Source: Pyrus communis (taxonomy: Eukaryota; Streptophyta; Magnoliopsida; Rosales; Rosaceae). Taken from it: DNA of 64,000 nucleotides. The stretch lies in assembly GCF_963583255.1 (NCBI RefSeq), contig NC_084805.1, positions 4,233,060-4,297,059 on the forward strand, in the 5' to 3' direction. The notes under the pieces were generated by a model that made no database searches, was not told where the DNA came from, and was given only the letters and a program-made list of their open reading frames with translations. Both the position numbers and the translations under genes were made by a program. How positions within the stretch are numbered: the stretch's first letter is position 1; each line of letters starts with the position of its first letter. Positions 33,432-45,884 of the stretch are shown in pieces.

Positions 33432-35288
33432 GTTGGGAAGCCCCTCTCAAACCCAATTTTGGATTGTCCTACGGTACCTCCTTCACCGCCTTCCCGTTCC
33501 TTTCAACTCTCTCACCGAGTCCTCGGCATACTAGTATTAGTAGTCTAATAAGATCCATGTTAGCGATGTGCTGTTTTCACATCGAATTCTTAAATTTCTT
33601 TATTTGTGAATCCAAACACATAACTAGGCGTGTAATTTTAGAAGTTGTGTGTTTTGTTCATATTCCAAACTCATTTCACTCATCTAAACGCATGATCATA
33701 GAACTAAGATGGTCTATTTTGGTACGATTGCAAGTGTTGTTCCTTTTTCTATTGTGAAGAACCATTTGTAGAGCCTCCTGGAGCCGAGTTTCCATGACGT
33801 GACTCCACACCGGCTTTGTAGTAAGTAACGTGTAGAATTACAGGTACGAGACTTACATCTGAATGATGGGCAATGATGCCAAAGCAAACGTTTGATGGAC
33901 GTGCACCCACCACAATTACAAACATCAATAACTGCGGCCGTACCCATACCAACCGGCCACCGCAGCATAAATGCAAGTACTAGGGTGAACACTGAAAACA
34001 TATTTTCAGTGAAATCAGTACCAATTCTTCAGCATGACATTATGCCTCGGCATATCGATGCCGACCTATATTTTCCATCCTAACACTACCACCATGTATC
34101 CGTTATGAAAAAAGAACAAAGAATGGTAAGTAGATCACCCACAGTATAGCATAAAACTTCACACAATTTCACATATATTTGCCTCTACCTATAAGAGTGG
34201 AGAAATACGCACTAGAAAACATTTACCACACTAAACCGTAGACGACACTATAACCCGAGCATTGAGTCTCCTATTCCTAGTGTTTTCCTCAATACTCCCT
34301 TTACACCTTGCCCAACAGTGTGATTTGTAATCCATTAAACGACTGAATGATTAAGTGGACAACGAAAAGGATGAAGTGTTCAGATATTCGTTGACTAGAC
34401 ATGAAAAGACAAACCAATTCCAAAACAAGCAAGACATTGCCAAAGAAGATAACACCGTTAAACGTGCCCACGGGACTGTTTCCCCTAGCTTCCTATACTT
34501 TATGACATACTCCTTATGTACAGAACCATTGCAGAGAAGAAAAATGGGAAAGAAAATTAAAATAGAACTTCAAACGTCATAGCGACGAAAATGAAGAAAT
34601 AATTCTCAATACAACACGATATGCAGATTGTTGCACAACAGGCAGTCATCAAATAAAGAAAGGAAGGACCATGCTGCTAAAGAGTAAATCAATTATCCAC
34701 GTCTAGTAGAATAAGACACAAAAATTCCAGAATCAAAGTGCTGCTAAGCACCCAAGAATTTTTGTTTTAGAAATCAAAAGGCCGATACGCAGATTTGTTT
34801 GAGTTGTAAAAGAACGAAATGAAAAACCACCTCAAACAGCAACAGTTAATTAGTTATCCTGCCACAGAGCACCGGGACACTAACCTAGGAACAATACAGC
34901 AATCCTTTACTCTCTAATAAGTAAGGGCATATACAAGTGATTCACGGGAACAACAGAGCTCATCAAGACTGAAAAACATATGGTTTACTCATGACCACGG
35001 CACATCAAGACCGCAATACACATGGTACACTAATGACCGCTCTTCCTAAAATACTTACCATACCCACAAAAATATAGCCTCCTTTCCTCTACAAAACCCA
35101 ACAGTACCCTTATGCAACCTTTTGAGTCCTCTAGCAAGTATAGATCGACATATTGCACTATATTTAAAGAACAAGAATATGCGGAGAAATAAATGATAAT
35201 GGACCTTGTATAAATAGATTCTTCCACAGAACTAAAACATTGATGAATCACATCAGGAATCCATTTAGAAATGAAAAGCCTACAATCA
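33432..35288. other. Intergenic, unexplained; possible decayed coding pieces
   Basis: No gene can be supported. A minus-strand frame at 33749-33976 and a plus-strand one at 33413-33757 are open but match no family I recognise. The remainder (34000-35250) is AT-rich with no repeat I can name. Confidence 0.35.
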
Positions 35289-35640
35289 CTACGGCTTGGT
35301 GATTACCATGTTGCTCCATTTCCAGCTTTCAATGTCAATAATACCATTGTCATTAGTGAAAGAATGCAATTTGAATACCCATCTAAACTTGGAGCCGACT
35401 GGCTTTTTATGAGCCCAAGTTGGGCCAGTGCTATGATTTCCAACAGACATTCCATATGCTCCAGAAAGAACAACAAAGGCATCATTTAGAGCCAAATAAG
35501 CTTTACCATCATGTTCGCCAACTGTTCTTCTCCAAAAGTTTGGCCAGATACCTCAATAAACATGACCTCTTTGAATAACCCCAAAGACCTGGCAACCTCC
35601 GTCATGGTCGGGGAAATTAAACCCATCAAACTGCCATTCT
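35289..35640 (-). pseudogene. Unidentified coding-like fragment
   Basis: The minus-strand reading GEHDGKAYLALNDAFVVLSG, then GNHSTGPTWAHKKPVGSKFR and WVFKLHSFTNDNG, has protein-like composition, unlike the surrounding AT-rich DNA. It has no start or splice context I can trust and ends at a stop just below 35289. I do not recognise the family. It could be a decayed exon, or chance. Confidence 0.25.
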
Positions 35641-36380
35641 CCCAACATACACGAAAATTATCTTCCTTTTCATCAGTTCATTGCCCAACTCAAGAGTAGC
35701 ATCACTAAACATATTCCTTGTCATCAGTTCTTACTCCTTGTGCTGTTTTCTTCCATTCACAACTGCTACATTTTATAATATTTATAGTCGATCCCAAACC
35801 AGCTGGGAAAAACAGGTTTTGAGTTCCCTATAAGACACCTAGGGATAATAAATAATATATCAAGTAAATAACGCAAGGGAGGCCCATTCCATTTCCTTTC
35901 TAATCCCAAAAGAATGAGCTTATAGCACACCAACATAAAAAATGTTAATGGTCTCCTAACAAAATCCTAGTCATAAGATCAGCAATAAGATAATAAATAA
36001 ACAAGCTTCAACCATGACTGACGAAAAAAAAAAGCCTCTGCATTATAATATACGAAGATTTCATGATTTCAGCACAATGGAAAAATCAGATTATCACCAG
36101 AACTGATGCCCCATGTTAGTCTATTTTGGGGTTGAAGTCCAAACTTCAAAGATCAATCCTTCCACCACAAGATAATCTACGGAAATCACATTAACATTTT
36201 CTAAAACTAAAAACTGAATTAAGTTCACATTGCTGCAGATTATATAACAGATTCAAACAGCGAGAGCCATGAAACAAAAGGCATAGAAGCTCTACATCAT
36301 TCAATACAACATGCATCCATAAAGCAATTACAACAGCTAAAGCAGCAATGACAAAAAGGAAAACTCTTACCCTTACTTCC
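35641..36380. other. 3' flank of the J-like gene, nothing else recognised
   Basis: Probably contains the 3' untranslated region of the gene ending at 36381. A GTAAG-type donor shortly after the stop codon (minus strand, near 36370) would allow a 3'-UTR intron; this is unproven. Confidence 0.35.
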
Positions 36381-38219
36381 CTAATTTGCCTTAACCTTGT
36401 CATCTCCCACAACATTAAGTATGGGCAGACTACTCAAAAACTCGTCAAGACCTTCAAAAAACCCGATCCCTTCCATATTATCCTCCTCCCCATTTGCTGT
36501 CCCATTCCCTTCACTCATTGTCTGAGCCGCAGGCTCTTCCCCCTCATTATTACTAAACTCCACATTCAAATCCAACTTCCCCAATGCAGCAGCACTTCTC
36601 TTTCTTGCACCAGAAGTTGATTTCTTACTTGATTCTGCCTTCGACAGAGACCCAGCACCCACACTCCCACCAGTACCCTCCTTACCCTGCCCACCAGCAT
36701 TCTGACTCCCCTTCCTTAATCTATCCGAAGCTCTCACCGGAGCCTTAGCGGTGGAAGCTTTACCTTTTGCCTTTACAACTCTCTTCTTCCTCCTAACCCT
36801 CTGCCACTCATCATCATCATCAGAGTCCTCACTTGGATCCGAAACATCAAGCAACGCTTCCTCATCATCATAATAGACCCTTGGCCCCGAATTAGCAATC
36901 TTGGCTCGTGCGGTATTCTTCTTCCCTTGTATTGGGCAAGCAAACATTGTCGAAAATGGTGTCCACACCTCCGCTGATCCGCCTGTATCCTTACTATTCT
37001 CCAGTAACCCCAATGGGAAATACCCCCAACAGCAGAAGTTCACATCTTTCCCCGCCTGAGGCGGTGCCGCTATCGCCATTGCATTGAATGCCCTCTTACA
37101 ATTCTGGCACCGAAGCATGCAATCCTCGTAAGCGCTGGGATACTCGAAGAGGTTGTAACAGTAAGGACATGCAGTCCAGAAGCTCCCCGTTTTGGACACT
37201 GTTTGAGGCCGAGTCGACTCAGAAGGGGGAGCTGACTCAGAAGGAGGAGTTGACTCAACAGGGCCAGTTGATTCGGAGGGCGGAGGAGTTGACTCAGAGG
37301 GCGGAGGTGCAGGCTCGGTCACATTGATGGGAATCGGAATCGGCCTTTCCTCCTCCATCGACGGTCTTCCGTCCTTACTTCTAGGGTTTTTACTCACTTC
37401 TTGTTGCTGCTGTTGTTGCTGCTGTTGTTGCTGCAGGTGCTGCCACAGCTGGGGAAGTTCCTGATATTGTTGCTGCTGCTGCTGCTGAGGAGGTTCGTGG
37501 TGATGTTGCTGATGGTGCTGCTGCTGATGTTGCTGCTCTGGCGGTGGTTGTTGTCGCTTTTGTTGAAAATTCCATTGCGGCTGTGGTCTCTGCACTTCTG
37601 GTTGTGGTTGTGGTTGCGGCTGCGGTGGCGGTTGAGGCTGGAATTGTAGTAGCTGTGACGGTTGGGGATGAAATAGAAGTGGCTGTGGTGGTGGTGGCTG
37701 TGGTGGCTGCGGCGGCTGTTGCTGAACATGATGCATTTGCAAGAATTGCCTCTCGAACAGCTGAGTCGACCCGGATGGGGGCGAGTCGAACCGGTTGAAC
37801 ATGCTCAACTCGTGGTCGTACATGGCCTTCTTAGTGGGGTTAGAGAGGACGTTCCAGGCCTCGGAGACCAGCCGGAAGGCATGATCGGCGTAAGGGAAGC
37901 GATTCCGGTGGGGGTTCAGCAGAAGAGCGAGTCGGCGGTACTGAGTCGCGACGATTTCGAGGTTCTGAGTGTACTGGGCGAGTTGGAGAATAGCGTACCA
38001 GTCGGGCTGCTGGTTTTGGTTGTTGATCTGGGATTCAGCGGCGAGGAGAGTGTCGGCAACGGCGATTATCTGCTCAGTGGCCTCGAGCCTGGGGTCGGTC
38101 TCTCGGGCTCGGATCGCGAAGGTCTTGGTTCCCTGCAAGTCATGCGCCGACAGTAGCTTCACGGCGGTGCTCAGCCACCGCTCCGCTTCCGCCCTGTTGG
38201 TGTTGAAATTGAACTCCAT
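36381..38219 (-). CDS. J-domain-like protein with polyQ and zinc ribbon (no HPD)
   Basis: A single exon of 612 residues from MEFNFNTNRAEAERWLSTAV. The open frame extends upstream to 38516, but the start at 38219 follows a CT-rich leader and matches the N-terminus usual in this plant family. The J-like region (about 73-136) runs DWYAILQLAQYTQNLEIVAT to VLSNPTKKAMYDHEL. Where Hsp70 partners carry HPD it has NPHRN, so Hsp70 stimulation is unlikely by the usual route. Then come a long Gln/Pro/His region (about 165-280) with pure Q runs, a Pro/Ser/Glu/Thr region, a zinc ribbon (about 350-375; CPYC..RCQNC), an Asp/Glu cluster, basic RRKKRVVKAKGK, and LDLNVEF near the C-terminus, which resembles an EAR repression motif. 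A nuclear role is inferred. It has no DUF3444 domain, which many relatives carry. Confidence 0.88.
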   Translation of the reverse strand: MEFNFNTNRAEAERWLSTAVKLLSAHDLQGTKTFAIRARETDPRLEATEQIIAVADTLLAAESQINNQNQQPDWYAILQLAQYTQNLEIVATQYRRLALLLNPHRNRFPYADHAFRLVSEAWNVLSNPTKKAMYDHELSMFNRFDSPPSGSTQLFERQFLQMHHVQQQPPQPPQPPPPQPLLFHPQPSQLLQFQPQPPPQPQPQPQPEVQRPQPQWNFQQKRQQPPPEQQHQQQHHQQHHHEPPQQQQQQQYQELPQLWQHLQQQQQQQQQQQEVSKNPRSKDGRPSMEEERPIPIPINVTEPAPPPSESTPPPSESTGPVESTPPSESAPPSESTRPQTVSKTGSFWTACPYCYNLFEYPSAYEDCMLRCQNCKRAFNAMAIAAPPQAGKDVNFCCWGYFPLGLLENSKDTGGSAEVWTPFSTMFACPIQGKKNTARAKIANSGPRVYYDDEEALLDVSDPSEDSDDDDEWQRVRRKKRVVKAKGKASTAKAPVRASDRLRKGSQNAGGQGKEGTGGSVGAGSLSKAESSKKSTSGARKRSAAALGKLDLNVEFSNNEGEEPAAQTMSEGNGTANGEEDNMEGIGFFEGLDEFLSSLPILNVVGDDKVKAN

Positions 38220-38250
38220 TTCTCTCTCTCTCTCTCTCTTCTCTATCTCT
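38220..38250 (-). repeat. CT/GA microsatellite in the 5' leader of the J-like gene
   Basis: A CT run directly next to the start codon (TTTCTCTCTCTC on plus). On the coding strand it is a GA-rich leader ending in the ATG context GAAATGGAG. Confidence 0.75.
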
Positions 38251-40283
38251 CTCTCACTCCCCTCTTTGCCTTTCTTGGTTTTCGGTGAAGTTCGGACTGA
38301 GTAGAAGAGTGGGGGAATTTGGATGGACGAAAGAGGACCTGGGTTGTGACTGAAATGACGGGGATTGTTTGGTGGTGGGGTGGGAGAATGGGAGGTGCAG
38401 TAGGGGTATTTTGGGAGTTTGGTAAAAGTTTGATCTGATATATCCGGGACTGGTTTTTTATCTGGATGCGCAGTGAGAGTGACACGTAACACGTTGTTGT
38501 AGAGGGTTTTGAGCACACTTGGACTTGGTTAATGGATTGAGATTTTAAACCAATGGAACTGCTACTCTTTTGACTTTTGACTACTACTTCGTCCAGTGTC
38601 AACAGCAGAACTAGTCTTTCATGACATCAATAGATGTGATGTGAAATGGGGCGGATCATTGAACACCAGCACGACGACCCCCTGGAAGTCGACATTGGGT
38701 CTCCTGTTTTGATCACCGTAATGGTTCGCGTACTAAGTTGTTATCATAATATAGGTAAAATTGAATTGGCGAGAAATACAACTGAAGGAGAATTGAAATC
38801 CGATTGTCTAGAATTGAAGTAGAAATGATGCTGAAATTATATGATACTTGCGTTCCCTGTTAGAGATCAGCTCATTGCCCCTTTGACATGGACCTATCTA
38901 AAACAAGATAACTTTTATTTTGCTTCAAGAAGGAGAAAAAAGAAGGCTGAAATTTTCTAAACCGAATCAAAACAAAAATGTATAGAAACCGAAAATTACT
39001 GAACTTTTCGATTCAATGTTCAAAATTGAATTGAAATTATTAGTGTATTTGGATGAGATTAATCTCAACCATTGGTTCATAAAAGAAAATTCATTCAGTC
39101 ATTCTCGCATTCAATCATAAGGATAAACGTAATACGGCCTATTTATTTATTCCTTGTCAATTTTATACCTAGGTATCTAAGTTGAAGTTCCAAATAGAAC
39201 TCAAGGTGAAATACTACTTCCATTACCCCCATCAACTCATCCAACGCCTCAACAATATCCACCTCCACGTTCTGCAACTTGTTCAACTTCAAGAGGAAGG
39301 GATCAAGCTTCTACAAGGGTAAAAGTGGCAAATCAAACCATTGGGTTATTAATGAGTACTCGTTAAGACCTGTTTAATTTCATATCATCATAATATAGAT
39401 GTGAGATTGGTAATAGTAGTTATAGTGTAAGGTGAAATCAAACTAAATAAGTGTTCATGGACACCCATTAACAACTAAATGGATCAATTTTCCACCTCTA
39501 ACAAGAGAAAGGAGACAAAGGAGCCGAAGAAGCGGAAGGGATTAAGCTTCTACATCAAGCTTTTGAGTTTGAACCCTAGATTTATTTTGGGTCATTGCTT
39601 ATACAATTGAACATCCTTCAGTCCATAAATTTGGGTCATTGCTTTTAATGATAGAAAATGGTCATTGATAGATATAACTTTACAGATCAAACCCTCTTTT
39701 AATAACAAATTGACTAAACGGAGGATGATCCATCTAGACTTTCTATGGCAGCACGAGTTTGACGATACCCACTCTCTATATTATGGCACATTAAATGAAC
39801 AACAACTATTCATACTATATCAATCTGGAAAATGTGTACGGTTTCATACTTTAAGGAAGAAAAAACAAACTACGAACAATGTGTTTTTTGAAAGAAATAT
39901 TAGTTATGTGATTTTTCAGAATCTACTTAAATTTTTACTAATGATTACTTTTAAAAAAAATTTCACTAAAAATATTTTTAATTATTTTAAAATTACTTTT
40001 AAATGAGTCTTTTATGCGAGCAGTGACAGAGCCACCTTAAGACCTGTGTACAGGTTACGCTCCAAGTCAAAGTTCTTTCGTAAACTTCTCCTGTCATTGA
40101 TACTATATATATATATATATCAATAATTGACCCAAAAAATAAAAAATAAAAACTAAATACCAAGTGGATAAAGTTACTCCAATGTATCAGCTTGAGTTTG
40201 TATCATTTGGAATTATTTTCAATCCAACAGATAATGAGGCATAGTTTTCTGGAATCAGATATTCAAAATTACAATTTCATATA
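38251..40283. other. Intergenic, promoter side of the J-like gene
   Basis: The first few hundred bases are presumably promoter. No TATA box was fixed and nothing else was recognised. Confidence 0.4.
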
Positions 40284-40431
40284 GGGATGTGATATCCACA
40301 CACCTTATTTTACTTCTCACACACCTTTTTAATTTTCGGTTATCGGATCGAATGAATTGAAGAAGATTAACGAATAAAAATTATCAAATGATGTCTGAGA
40401 AGTAAAATAGGGTGTATAGATAGCACACCCC
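40284..40431. mobile_element. 148-bp MITE with 9-bp TSD (Mutator-like)
   Basis: The left end GGGATGTGATATCCACACAC and the reverse complement of the right end, GGGGTGTGCTATC, form the inverted repeat, followed by ATTTTACTTCTCACACACC mirrored as GAGAAGTAAAAT. The flanks TTTCATATA (40275-40283) and TTCCATATA (40432-40440) are a 9-bp duplication with one difference. A related copy is at 22611-22752. Confidence 0.82.
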
Positions 40432-40877
40432 TTCCATATAATGATACTGGATGAAGATCTAAAGATCTTCTGTCTTTGGCCTGTTGCGCGCTTGTCCTTG
40501 CAGCCTATTTGACTCAAGCGTATGGTAATTAATATATTGTATAGTAACTTGTATAACCTTGAGATCATGTCGTTTATTTTGTTTGATTTCTTTATTTCCT
40601 TTATTTTCTAACCTATGCTTTCAAAAGAGAAAATGGTTTATGTGGAGTTCAAAATAAATCCAAATATTCTAGAGGCGACACGTGAATTTTTACTAAAAAA
40701 AAAAAAATAAGATTACTCTCATTAAATGGGCATGCTTCTCAAATACTTTCATGCGCAGTTCAACACCCTAAAGGTTCATGCTCACTTGCACATGACAAGA
40801 AAAAGTCAAAGCATTAAAGATAAAAATTAATTACCCAAATCCTATCTCTAATACATTCCAATTGAAGTTTGACTACA

Positions 40878-41269
40878 TGTAAGTAATCTCTATTAACTCA
40901 ATTAGGGAAATTTACAATTTTACACCATTATCTCAAGATATCATTTCCTACATAATATCTTGAGAATATTCTCTCCATGAACCTTGTCCAATAGAATGTC
41001 GTCATGTGTATGGTAAAACCCTAACAGCATGGTTGGCCCTCTCCCCTATATATATCTCTAATTCTACCAAATTTCGGGAAATTTTTGCTACCCCTAAAAG
41101 CCCTAAACACATACTCTTTTCAAAGAAACTAACTTAGGCATCAGATATTCATTGGCCTAAACCCCCCCACCTCGTGGGTGCGTGAGGCTTAGGTATTTGA
41201 TCAAAGGTGTTGATTGTTTTCTAGGTGCATTTTTGTCAAAACAAAAGACGGTGGAAATTTGCATTGACA
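40878..41269 (+). repeat. Probable LTR of the LARD-like element
   Basis: It begins TGTAAGTAATCTC and ends GCATTGACA, directly before the primer-site-like sequence. It has a TATA-type box CTATATATATCTC at 41048-41060, as expected for an LTR promoter. The left boundary is a best guess because no partner LTR is present. Confidence 0.5.
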
Positions 41270-42620
41270 AATTGGTGCTTTCATTGAGAGATAATTCAAA
41301 TACTCGAAGAAAACTCTCATAATTGATTTTTGGAATTTTCTGTTATGTTGAATTTCTCACACATTGTATCAATTAATTTATCCTAGAAAAGTCCATTGAT
41401 CAATCCCTAGAGAAAGGATACAATGGTAGGAAATTCTGAAATCACGACAAACAAGACCTCATATGTTCAAGGATTTTGACCAGATTGGAGACGAGGACAT
41501 GGCCTCACTACAATGATCCTCGAGGCTCAACACGTTGGCAAGAGGTGGCCCACCACCGCAGAGCAACATGACCACATGGCCGTAAACTAGCAACCACGAC
41601 AGGGCTACCAGGGCATGCCCAAATAGCTGCATTGCTGCCCTTGTAGCACACGGACCCCCAAAACCTTGGGGCAAAAGGCCCAGGTTCATCCACCAGCCCA
41701 CGGGCAGGAGGCCGAGGCCTTCCTAGTAGCAGGCTAAGCCAGGAAGCCGAAGCCACTGCAGCTCAAGCCATCAGCTAAACAGCTAGAGCCCAGCCAACAG
41801 CCAAAGCCGCAACGGCCTAAGCCCAACTTACTATAAATGCAGCTTGAGCTCAGCAGAAAGTGCGAGCAGCGCATATCTAAAGGCAAGTGGCCCACGTGTG
41901 AGCCCAACGCACTTTAGCACACAGCTCAGCCAGCTAGGAAGGTTGGCCCGCCCCATGACCCGACCCATGGCCCAGACCGGTCTAAGGCCATTTCAAGCGA
42001 GCCAGATTCCGACCACCAGATCAACGATCGACCCAGGGATTTTTTCACCTCATTTTTCCATAGGTATACCTGCTTCGGGCCTAAGTTTTGTACCTGCAAC
42101 TCATTACACTTACACCACATATGGAGACACCCATAATCTAGATTTTTCCACTCCAAATGGTGAACATCACCTGCCTCGGTAGGTCAACAACCTAAGTAGC
42201 ACCCTCACGCAACAGACAACCTTGGTGAATCAACTTTTTGAGTGCATCGAGACGCAATATATGCCCCAAACGAGGTGTTCAAAAGTAGGATAATGGCAGA
42301 TGATCATGACTTTTTCCTGCGACATCTCGGTAAGCAGTCGTTTAGCCCGCCATGAACTAAGTGTTAGGATTGTTTATACTTTCGTCTCAGCCCTCAGGAA
42401 AACGTCTTCTTCTACCTTAATGCACAGAGAAACGTTCATTCCTGACTCAGCCCATAAGTCAATGTGCATTCGTGGTTGGGTTCACACTTTGACAAGCATT
42501 CCGGACATTCTAGGCAAAGCTGCCACACGAGACTAGGCCCATAAGGAGATCTTCATGCGAGGCACTAGAATAGGCAGTTGCACTAGGAGAGCACGAGAGC
42601 AGTCCTGCTCAAGTTTAACT

Positions 42621-45600
42621 TGACACGCCTCAATCCCATGCTAGCTAACACCCAAGGGTGACACAAGCCATTTCATGAATGCATATACTAAGAGCATGAG
42701 GAACATGCATAAAAAATTTCACGCATAACCACGCAATATAGTATTCAAGTACAACCTTAATAAAATATAATAATCAATTGCCAAGAATTTAAAAGTGATA
42801 ATGCATGACATGTTCATAGCATACTACTAATTCGAAATACAAGCGGAATGAATATTAGAAAGTGCGATTACAAGAGATGTCTTACACAGAGAGGAGAACA
42901 CAAATTCACTGATATGGAAATGCCTCGTAGCTCGGGTCGTATGACTTGTTCATAGGTCCTAAAGGGGGGCGCAAAACAAAACATGAGTGGACCAAGTTTA
43001 TATATAGTAATACTAAATCAATTACTCTTTAAGCATACTAGCCTCAGTTTTAGAAAACTCATATAGCATAATAAATAGTAGGTTTTCCGAAAACCTTAGC
43101 ATGCCATAAAACCTTCATAAAATATATATCGTATATAATATGCTTAATCTTGGTATCATAATCGCCTGAAGGCACTACATCACCACCTCGAAGGCATATA
43201 TATCTTTCACTCGAAGGCACTACATCGCCCACCTGAAGGCACATATATATAAATATCCACCAAGTAAGCATAGAAAAATCCTGAACATAATCTTTCCAAA
43301 ATATATCTCATCGGAGCTCAATACCTCAAAGTTTATGAAAACATCAATGTACTAACCCCCAAAGTTTATGAAAACTCAATAGTATAATATGTAGTAGGTT
43401 TTCCGAAAACCCTAGCATGCCATAAGACCTTTACATTAAACATATATCGTATATAATGTACTTAGTAGTGTTATCATAATCGACCAAAGCCACTACATCA
43501 CCTAACCAAAAGCCAAATATAAATATCTTCCGACCGAAGCCATGTATAAGTATCTTCCAGCTGAAGCCATCTACAAACGCCAAGCCAAAGCCATATATAT
43601 ATATATATCATTTGCCCATATGCAATATCATTGAATAACCACTAAGTAAGCATATAAAAACATTAACATAATATTAGGTCGATTAGGGTTATGGGTCGGG
43701 TTTAACCACGCGCGGCATGGGTTATAGGTTAGGGACCCACGCGTGGCCTGGGTTCTGGGTTGGATCGAGTTCTATAACCCAATAACTTTGGGCCGATTAA
43801 GGTTATGGGTTAGGTTTAACCCGTTTTCAGGCCAAGGTTTGGTCGGTTTCTAGGCATAACTTCAAACGCCTATAACTTCTTGGATGCTCAACCAAATCAA
43901 GTGATTAAAAACCAAAGTTGTAGTACTCAACGAGATGAAGAGAATAATACCTTGCACAACGGCTAAGTCGTCGTGGTTTGGTTGGAAAATGCCTCGAAAT
44001 TGGCAGTGCTCGCCGGAAAACTAAGAAAAGCTACCCTGAGTTATTTTTTGCGATTTATACGTATGTATAACTCAAAACAAGCTTCGATCTAACCTAAAAT
44101 GCATCCCAAGGGTTTGAGGGAACTTACCAACTTTGAAAATGTCATGAAACATGTCGGAGTCCGACGGAGAAGATGGTGAACAATGACTTCGTCACTGTTG
44201 GGGTTCCACAAAGGTTTGCCTGGGTTTCTCGAGATCCCTACGTCTAGTGGGAAGGGTTATTGTTGTTATTAAGCTTAGGGATGAGGATGAGGATTCATTG
44301 CAGATGAAAGAGAGGGTTCGGGGAATGTTCGAGAAAAAGAAAGAAAGTGATTAGGAGAGAGAATGAGAGAGAGAGTTTCACAAGGGAATGAGGAAGAAGA
44401 AAGCCAAGTGGGCCGGGGGACAAAATCAAGGGTGGGCCTCTTGGGCACACCAATTAAGACCAAAAGCAATTTTAAAATAATTATCCCAAACTTAGTGCAA
44501 TTACAAAAATGCCTTTTCGTTCCGTAAAATCCAAGATGGGTTGTTACACTTCGTTACCAACGTGCCGTTCAACAATAAGGATGACGGGGTCACCTCAAAC
44601 GACACACCTAAGCACAAAATAGGACAATTTAGTAAACCCTAACATTGAATTTGAGAAAACAAAAGTCGTAATTGGATTCAGGACGTCGAAAAACCTAACA
44701 AGGGACCTCGAGTTCCCTCACGCGTCGTTACGGGGCGGCAGCCCGGAAGGCCATGCGTCACAGCACACACCGAGTTAAGTTGCTGGAAAGTTGGCCAAAA
44801 AGTCACCAGCGCAGCCATGGTCGCCGCATAGCACAGTACCTCCAAGAAGGCCTGTGTGCTCTATGCGCTGGCCATGGCAGCCCTTCACAAGCACCCATAC
44901 GCCACAAGTACGCTGTACTTATCTTCTCCACGAATTCTACAAATTTTGCAGGCGGATGGGCTAACTTCCAAAGCTCATTCCGAGCTTGATACAACACCAA
45001 AATGAGTAATTTAAGGTCATATGTAAAGCTAGAAATATAGGGAAGAAATTTATACCCTTTCGAGGCTCGACAGAGGTTGGAGCTAGTTGAAAAAGTGACT
45101 AGAAGGTAGCCAAATAGCCACGGTTAGGTTTTCCAAAAATGCACAATGCCTCACATCAGGTTTTCCTTGTATCCACGCGTGGTCAACACCTAAAACTAGC
45201 TTGATTGAACACTATAACAAGATCTAAAAGGTTCTAGGGGGCTTACCTTTACCGTAGATGGCAAAAACTCGTCGAATGAGGGTTGCATAGTGACAGTGCA
45301 CAGTGCAAGGAAAGAGAGGAACTTGGGGTAGAGGTTCCTCCTTCAATCCTCAGTTCGTGGGATTCATAGAGGACGTGGGGAAGAGGGAGATGGTGGTGAG
45401 TGGTGTCATTGCTAATGTTGTTGTTGTGTGTGGTACCTTTAGGGAGGGTTGGTTCGAAGAAAAGAAGAAGGCCAAGAGGTGAGGGAGAAAGTTTTTGAGA
45501 GAAAGATGATGATGAAGTCACGGGAAGAAATAAAAGAGGGGGAATGAGAGAGAAATGGTTGAGAGACAAGGGAACACGTGAGCCTCTAGTTACAAAATAG

Positions 45601-45884
45601 GGTTCACTGAAGGCAAAATATATAAATATCTCCCAAACGTGAAGTATCTGAAAAACGTTCGACGTCTCAAAATTTGTAAAAACTTCATTATAGCTCCAAA
45701 TTCGAATCCGTTCCCGCCCACACGTTCGTGGCGATAAGTAAAATAAGAATAAATAAAAAAAGTTTAGTCACAAGCGTTATGTCGAGACGGTCAACAAAAG
45801 TCAACGTTTATGCCACAATGGCAATTTGATAATTTTATATGTTCGATAATATAACATACGAAAAATTAAGGACAGGGTATCACA
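42621..45884 (-). repeat. Solo LTR, 3.26 kb, Gypsy-type
   Basis: The LTR runs from TGACACGCCTCAATCCC to GACAGGGTATCACA (TG..CA ends). It is flanked by TAACT (42616-42620) and TAATT (45885-45889), a 5-bp target duplication with one change. No internal region or second LTR is present, so it is a solo LTR left by recombination. Its left part is related to the LTR at 3004-5435: CACCCAAGGGTGACA, TTTTCCGAAAACC, and ATTCAGGACGTCGAAAAAC are shared. On its own transcriptional strand (minus) it starts TGTGATACCC. Confidence 0.85.
43030..43640. repeat. Tandem duplication of ~310 bp inside the solo LTR
   Basis: Two diverged units each contain GTAGGTTTTCCGAAAACC (43078 and 43395), AGCATGCCATAA, ATATCGTATATAAT and a run of short GAAGGCACTACATC- or GAAGCCA-type minisatellite units. 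The related LTR at 3004-5435 has one such unit, so the duplication is specific to this copy or subfamily. Confidence 0.8.

Noticed and set aside
33749..34001. Overlapping minus-strand frames of 75 and 95 residues
   Set aside because: Some protein-like stretches, but two frames are open at once and no family is recognised; not enough to call a gene.
35781..35825. ATAGTCGATCCCAAACCAGC, resembling a LINE 3' end
   Set aside because: Only a short similarity to the TCCCACTTAGTGGG-type end of the RTE-like LINE, with no TTG tail or RT sequence beside it.
37401..38304. Long plus-strand and alternative minus-strand frames rich in Leu, Val, Ala or Thr
   Set aside because: Shadows of the CAG/CAA-rich coding sequence of the J-like gene.
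36381..38516. Longer 711-residue version of the J-like protein
   Set aside because: The extra 99 N-terminal residues come from the CT-rich leader and upstream DNA (Ser/Pro/Glu/Arg-rich) and precede the family's normal N-terminus.
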